Source: Paenibacillus odorifer (GTDB lineage: Bacteria > Bacillota > Bacilli > Paenibacillales > Paenibacillaceae). Taken from it: 64,000 nucleotides of DNA. The position numbers were made by a program, and so were the translations under genes. Positions 59,960-64,000 of this stretch are shown here, piece by piece. The notes beneath the pieces are model-generated. The model was not told the DNA's origin. It saw nothing but the letters and a program-made list of their open reading frames with translations, and searched no databases. Where the stretch lies: the NCBI RefSeq assembly GCF_000758725.1, contig NZ_CP009428.1:6324001-6388000 (forward strand). The letters are read 5' to 3'. Each line of letters begins with the position of its first letter. Position 1 is the stretch's first letter.

Positions 59960-61102
59960 TTATTTTTTCAGAAGAGTTGAGATTTGTGTAAATGAGATAC
60001 CACTATAATAGTGTTTGAGAATTTGGGTAGCTGTTCCACCCTCTTTGGCCATCCCATTTGCCCCCCACTGACTCATCCCTACCCCATGCCCATTTCCGAA
60101 GGTCGTGATCAAGATCTTATTCCCCTTACGGCTCCAACTGAATTGGCTGGATCGTAGGCCTAGCTTCTCCCTCACTTCACGTCCAGTAAATATAGAGCCT
60201 CCAATTGAGATCTCTTTAATCCGATGTCCAGTGGTAAGAGACAACACTTCCATAGGTAATCTCGAAGATGATGAAATCTTCGTTGTAGTTCCTGAATTGG
60301 TAGTTTCTTTGGAGGCTGGAATGACTTTATCGTTCAGACCCAATCTAGTAAGTATTTCAGAAACAGTAAAAGTGTTAGTCACCGCATAGTTTGGGGTAAT
60401 CTCTTTCTCCCAAGGACTCGTCACACTGCGCAGATAGGGAATCGCTGCATTCCAATACTCTTCTGAGTTCTCAGTATATCCTCCACTGGAGGCGAAAAAG
60501 GAGGCCGTTATCGGCTGCCCTTTATAAGTCATAATCACTCCGCGCGTCTCAAGGACCGCGCGCTGCAGCTTTGCGAGGTCGGCGCTTCTTCCGCCGAGCT
60601 TCCATTGCCGTTCCAGCGTGTCCTTAGATATGTAAGCCTGATGGCTTACCGTATCGGTTACATCCGCCTCCGGAACGGGTACGCCGCTTCTGTCGCCAGC
60701 CACCAGGCGGCGCATGATAAAGGTGCGGGCCGCTACGGCCTGCGCTTTGAGCGCTTCAAGCTCAAAGTCGGCCGGCATCTCGGCCGCAAGCACGCCGCGG
60801 ACGTAGTCCTCCAGCGGCAATGTCTCTATTTGTCCGCTGTGCGACAAATAGACAGAGACGTTCGGCTGCGGCGCTTCCTGCGCAGCCGTCTCCGGCGCCG
60901 CCGGAGGGGCCGTGACCGCCGGCACGGCCACAGGCGCCGGTTGTCCCCGGTGTAGCGGGACAACCGCCAGCGGAATCAGCAGCGCCGCCAGGAAAGGCGC
61001 TGCGAGCCAGGCGACGGGAATGAGTCGCCTGCGCCGGGGAGCAAGGGGACGCGAATGCCAGCGCGTTGTCTTGTTTCTTCGCAAGTAGCGGAAATCTTTC
61101 AT
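59960..61102 (-). CDS. spoIID: Stage II sporulation protein SpoIID (septal lytic transglycosylase)
   Basis: 380 residues. Membrane helix at 30-48; a Pro/Ala-rich linker; then the SpoIID domain with VRGVLAAEMPADFELEALKAQAVAARTF, holding the catalytic Glu, and FGNGHGVGMSQWGANGMAKEG near the end. It degrades septal wall in engulfment together with SpoIIP and SpoIIM. The N-terminal and early catalytic coding segment (60550-61030) is GC-rich: 60901-60960 is 47 of 60 G+C. Shine-Dalgarno GGAAGGAG. Confidence 0.93.
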   Translation of the reverse strand: MKDFRYLRRNKTTRWHSRPLAPRRRRLIPVAWLAAPFLAALLIPLAVVPLHRGQPAPVAVPAVTAPPAAPETAAQEAPQPNVSVYLSHSGQIETLPLEDYVRGVLAAEMPADFELEALKAQAVAARTFIMRRLVAGDRSGVPVPEADVTDTVSHQAYISKDTLERQWKLGGRSADLAKLQRAVLETRGVIMTYKGQPITASFFASSGGYTENSEEYWNAAIPYLRSVTSPWEKEITPNYAVTNTFTVSEILTRLGLNDKVIPASKETTNSGTTTKISSSSRLPMEVLSLTTGHRIKEISIGGSIFTGREVREKLGLRSSQFSWSRKGNKILITTFGNGHGVGMSQWGANGMAKEGGTATQILKHYYSGISFTQISTLLKK

Positions 61103-61242
61103 CTCTATGGCTCCTTCCGTGAATCACTGGTGATTCTTATAGATATGAAATTACAGCAACTGCTAGAACACAATTTGAGAGAAAGAGAGTTCCTGTCCTC
61201 AATCTATTACTAGACCGCAGGCTATTAAATTGCGCACAAAAA

Positions 61243-61302
61243 AATCCCCATCAGATGAGGATTCCATAAAAAAAGACCAAGCTGCAATCTGCAGCCTGGT
61301 CT
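61243..61302 (-). terminator. Tandem terminators of murA
   Basis: First: AGACCA...TGGTCT stem with inner GCTGCA pairing (61274-61302) and T run 61267-61273. Second: AATCCCCATC/GATGAGGATT (61243-61263) and T run 61238-61244. Confidence 0.85.
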
Positions 61303-61318
61303 CTCCTAATGAGTGATA

Positions 61319-62695
61319 TTATACCCAAGTTGGTTGAACCTGAAAGCGTGGTTTAACCTCTTCGGTTTTAGTCGATTCACTCTTGGATACTTCCGGTTTA
61401 AGAACTTCATCCTTCACGGTTTGCGCTGAAGTATCCTCCATGGAAATGCGCCAAATTTCCGCACCCAGTCCGGACAGCTTCTCAGCCAAATGAACATACC
61501 CGCGGTCAATATGATGAGTTCCGCTTACTTCAGTAGTGCCTTCAGCAACCAGACCTGCCAAAATAAGCGCAGCTCCCGCACGCAGATCCGTAGCACAAAC
61601 CTTAGCTCCGACCAATTGTGCATTACCTGTAACGATCGCCGAGCGACCTTCGATCTTAATCTCAGCGTTCATGTTGTGGAATTCATCCACATGCATAAAC
61701 CGGTTCTCAAATACGGTTTCTGTAACGACACTGGTACCTTCAGAACGCAGCAATAATGCCATCATTTGCGACTGCATATCCGTAGGAAAACCTGGATACG
61801 GCAAAGTCTTCAAATCAACAGCTTTGAGAGGCTTGTCACTGATTACACGAATACCGTTCTCGTCGGGAATAATGGTTACACCCATTTCTTCCATCTTAGC
61901 AATAACAGGACCTAAGTGATCTGCAATTGCGCCTTCCACATATACATCGCCACCGGTAATTGCTGCAGCCGCCATGTACGTACCTGCTTCGATACGGTCA
62001 GGGATTACATGATGTTTGACCCCATGCAGACGTTCTACCCCTTCAATACGAATAACGCCTGTTCCCGCACCACGCACGATAGCGCCCATACCATTCAAGT
62101 AATTAGCTAGGTCTACAATCTCAGGCTCCTTAGCCGCATTCTCGATAACGGTCACGCCTTCAGCTAGTGTAGCTGCCATCATTATATTTTCGGTCGCACC
62201 TACGCTTGCTACATCCAAATACACTTTGGCACCGCGCAGGCGTCCGTTGCTTTTCGCTTCAATGTAGCCCTGGCCGAGACTAATCTCCGCACCCAGTGCT
62301 TCAAACCCTTTCAAATGCTGATCAATCGGTCGTGTACCAATGGCACAGCCGCCTGGCAGGGAAATTCTTGTCTGACCAAGTCTAGATAACAGTGGGCCCA
62401 TGACTAAAAAAGACGCCCGCATTTTTCGAACCCATTCATAAGGTGCTTCACAGGAAGTGATGTTTGTAGCATCCACCTGGATAATATCGTTCTGATATGT
62501 AACCCCTGCACCCAGAGATTCCAACATTTTTGATATCGTCATCACATCATCAAGCGGAGGTGCGTCTACAATGACGCTTACTCCTTCTTCTGCCAATAGA
62601 GAGGCGGCTATGATCGGTAATACGGAATTTTTTGCGCCGCTAACTTTCACGCTCCCGGTCAATCTGTTGCCACCGCGGACGATAAATTTGCTCAT
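61319..62695 (-). CDS. murA: UDP-GlcNAc 1-carboxyvinyltransferase MurA
   Basis: 458 residues. Lys22 (GAKNSVLPI) and the fosfomycin-sensitive Cys117 (SLPGGCAIGTRPID) are in place. It transfers enolpyruvate from PEP to UDP-GlcNAc, first committed step of peptidoglycan. The C-terminal 40 residues (after WRISMED) form a Lys/Glu/Val-rich tail, absent in usual MurA of about 420 residues. Position before spoIID matches Bacillus murAA. Confidence 0.95.
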   Translation of the reverse strand: MSKFIVRGGNRLTGSVKVSGAKNSVLPIIAASLLAEEGVSVIVDAPPLDDVMTISKMLESLGAGVTYQNDIIQVDATNITSCEAPYEWVRKMRASFLVMGPLLSRLGQTRISLPGGCAIGTRPIDQHLKGFEALGAEISLGQGYIEAKSNGRLRGAKVYLDVASVGATENIMMAATLAEGVTVIENAAKEPEIVDLANYLNGMGAIVRGAGTGVIRIEGVERLHGVKHHVIPDRIEAGTYMAAAAITGGDVYVEGAIADHLGPVIAKMEEMGVTIIPDENGIRVISDKPLKAVDLKTLPYPGFPTDMQSQMMALLLRSEGTSVVTETVFENRFMHVDEFHNMNAEIKIEGRSAIVTGNAQLVGAKVCATDLRAGAALILAGLVAEGTTEVSGTHHIDRGYVHLAEKLSGLGAEIWRISMEDTSAQTVKDEVLKPEVSKSESTKTEEVKPRFQVQPTWV

Positions 62696-62894
62696 TTTCG
62701 GTTTCCCTCCGCGTCCATTATTTCTTAAATTATTTTTTTAGATTAAAGTAATTGCAAAAAAGTTCTCTACTCCATCAATACGCCCATTTACTCGGGCATG
62801 TTCCTTAAAGTTCAGTGTTGACATAATAAAACCTTATTATTCGACACCTTTTGACCACTGCGACCTAAGACACTTATAACTAAACTACATCCCC

Positions 62895-63152
62895 TTAAAA
62901 CATATATCGGATCATCCCACTCCAGCTCAGGTAATCCAGGAAGAACCCCGCTACAAAACGACCAAGTACAATGGCCAACAGCAAGTGCAGCAGCCTTCCC
63001 TGAGGACTCTTGGGATATCTTATGACCAAATCGAGCTTAAGGTTCTGCAATGCCCACCAAGATAATACAACACTGAGCAAAGATACAATCATTGAGACCA
63101 TACTGCTGGTTCCAACTGCACTAGACAACCCACCCGACAATATATCCTCCAT
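62895..63152 (-). CDS. ywzB: DUF1146 membrane protein YwzB
   Basis: 85 residues, two membrane helices (SMVSMIVSLLSVVLSWWAL and LLHLLLAIVLGRFVAGFFL) with the DUF1146 pattern LKLDLVIRYPKSPQGRLL. Conserved between atpC and murA in Bacillus; role unknown. Shine-Dalgarno GGAGGG. In the 200 bases before murA nothing recognisable is seen; ywmB, found in Bacillus, is missing. Confidence 0.85.
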   Translation of the reverse strand: MEDILSGGLSSAVGTSSMVSMIVSLLSVVLSWWALQNLKLDLVIRYPKSPQGRLLHLLLAIVLGRFVAGFFLDYLSWSGMIRYMF

Positions 63153-63304
63153 GCTAACCCTCCGTGTTCGTATTACTCGGAAATCGACTCTTATATCATA
63201 CTTGTGAAGGGCAAAAGAATCCAGTACTTTTACAAATTTTTAAACAATTCAGCGCCATTATCCAAAATAATGAAGGAATTTTAACCTTTTTCAATAGATT
63301 ACTA

Positions 63305-63345
63305 TAAAAAAAAGCAGTCAAACCATAAGGCTTGACTGCTTTTTT
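63305..63345 (-). terminator. Terminator of the ATP synthase operon
   Basis: 11-bp stem AAAGCAGTCAA (63311-63321) and complement (63332-63342), with long T run on the minus strand (63305-63313). Confidence 0.92.
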
Positions 63346-63346
63346 C

Positions 63347-63763
63347 CTACTGTTGTCCTTTTCCAGTGGACACTTTAATCCGTGTAACAGCGCGTTGCAG
63401 CGCCAATTCCGCACGGCGGTGATCGATATCATCTTGTTTGCTCCGAGTCTGGAGACGGCGCTGAGCCCGTTCTCTAGCCGCTTCGGCGCGCTCAACATCG
63501 ATATCTGTTGGCAGCTCGGCACTTTCAGCCAGCACAGTTACTTTGTCCTTATGCACTTCAACGAATCCGCCATGAACGGCGATGGAGATCGTAACACCGT
63601 CCGATTTGACGGATAACGGAGCAACCTGAAGTGGAGTCACAAGCGGAATGTGTCCCGGCAAAATACCCAACTCGCCTTCGACCCCTCTTACAATCAAGCT
63701 ATTCACTTGCTTGGAGTAAACGAGATGCTCCGGCGTGACAATTTCCAACAAAAAGGTATTCAC
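63347..63763 (-). CDS. atpC: ATP synthase F1 epsilon subunit
   Basis: 138 residues. N-terminal beta sandwich FLLEIVTPEHLVYSKQVNSLIVRGVEGELGILPGH, then GGFVEVHKDKVTVLAE, and C-terminal two-helix hairpin (VERAEAARERAQRRLQ). It couples rotation with catalysis and restrains ATP hydrolysis. AAGGAGG abuts the ATG at 63769; GTG two codons on (63763) has normal spacing and is preferred. Terminator follows. Confidence 0.95.
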   Translation of the reverse strand: MNTFLLEIVTPEHLVYSKQVNSLIVRGVEGELGILPGHIPLVTPLQVAPLSVKSDGVTISIAVHGGFVEVHKDKVTVLAESAELPTDIDVERAEAARERAQRRLQTRSKQDDIDHRRAELALQRAVTRIKVSTGKGQQ

Positions 63764-63779
63764 TTCCATTCCTCCTTAA

Positions 63780-63857
63780 AGCTTTACATAGTAAAGCTCG
63801 CTTCGAAAGCATGCACTAAGCTTTACGAAGTAAAGCTTGCATCGAAAGCATTAGCTA
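63780..63857. repeat. Tandem 39-bp imperfect repeat between atpD and atpC
   Basis: Copies at 63780-63818 and 63819-63857 differ at seven of 39 positions. Each has AGCTTTAC and GTAAAGCT arms that fold as a hairpin. It lies before the atpC Shine-Dalgarno and may set the atpD:atpC ratio. Confidence 0.8.
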
Positions 63858-63865
63858 AGCTCAGG

Positions 63866-64000
63866 TTACATCGATTTTGCTTTTTCTACTGCTTCTTCAA
63901 TCGTACCTACAAATAGGAAAGCTGCTTCTGGAAGATCATCATGCTTACCATCCAGGATTTCCTTAAAGCTGCGTACAGTTTCTTTGATTGGTACATATTT
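63866..64000 (-). CDS. atpD: ATP synthase F1 beta subunit, 3' end (partial)
   Basis: Last 44 codons and the stop; the gene continues past the window edge. The translated end (KETVRSFKEILDGKHDDLPE, then AFLFVGTIEEAVEKAKSM) is the usual C terminus of F1 beta. It catalyses ATP synthesis in F1 with the atpC product as regulator. Confidence 0.93.
   Translation of the reverse strand, partial: KYVPIKETVRSFKEILDGKHDDLPEAAFLFVGTIEEAVEKAKSM

Overview
The window comes from a spore-forming, flagellated, low-to-moderate G+C Firmicute with an S-layer, most likely Paenibacillus or a close relative. Four proteins carry SLH domains, and csaB/tagO/tagA (SLH anchoring polymer) lie beside them. The flagellar order comFA-comFC-yvyF-flgM-flgN-flgK-flgL-yviE-fliW-csrA-hag-flaG-fliD-fliS-fliT and the order atpD-atpC-ywzB-murA-spoIID-spoIIQ-spoIIID-mbl-flhO-flhP are both recognisable from Bacillus. 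Spore genes and SigE, SigF and SigD promoters are present. Nearly every gene is on the minus strand; no rRNA, tRNA, CRISPR or phage was seen.

Layout. 1-2.2 kb: an SLH surface protein and a cold-shock protein. 2.2-4.9 kb: fliT, fliS, fliD and flaG behind a SigD promoter. 5.0-14.1 kb: a probable flagellin glycosylation island, with five sugar-nucleotide enzymes that match the complete WbpA-B-E-D-I route to UDP-2,3-diacetamido-mannuronic acid, plus two glycosyltransferases with TPR-like repeats. 14.2-15.1 kb: hag, with a strong terminator, a SigD promoter and a CsrA-type leader hairpin. 15.6-17.4 kb: a plus-strand orphan encoding a three-part protein (TPR-like, Rossmann-like, SGNH-like). 17.4-19.0 kb: an intact IS3-family element. 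19.0-27.4 kb: csrA, fliW, yviE, flgL, flgK, flgN, flgM, yvyF, comFC, comFA. 27.4-30 kb: a small membrane GT2-like protein and degU-degS. 30-47.6 kb: secreted and surface proteins (NAGPA/stalk-domain protein, three SLH proteins) with metK, a spore SASP and small hypotheticals. 47.7-55.7 kb: tagO, tagA, csaB, a DUF5693-like membrane protein, pgcA, fabZ and an EpuA-like protein. 55.7-64 kb: flhP, flhO, mbl, spoIIID, spoIIQ, spoIID, murA, ywzB, atpC and the 3' end of atpD.

How it fits together. SigD promoters with the TAAA-N15/16-NCCGATAT pattern precede hag, flaG-fliD-fliS-fliT, flgM, flhO, the flagellin-proximal glycosyltransferase and, less certainly, an SLH protein. FliW and CsrA are encoded 1 nt apart, and the hag leader has a GGA-loop hairpin plus a GGA-containing Shine-Dalgarno, so the FliW-CsrA-Hag switch looks conserved although an IS and an orphan gene now separate csrA from hag. 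The glycosylation island probably decorates flagellin with a di-N-acetylated uronic acid sugar. The orphan SGNH-like protein on the other side of hag is the best candidate for an undescribed flagellin-glycan or cell-surface modifying enzyme. TagO, TagA and CsaB probably make and pyruvylate the wall polymer that the SLH proteins bind.

Many starts were moved from the longest reading frame to the codon with a Shine-Dalgarno; several are GTG or TTG. All functional calls rest on reading the translated sequence; no database search was run.
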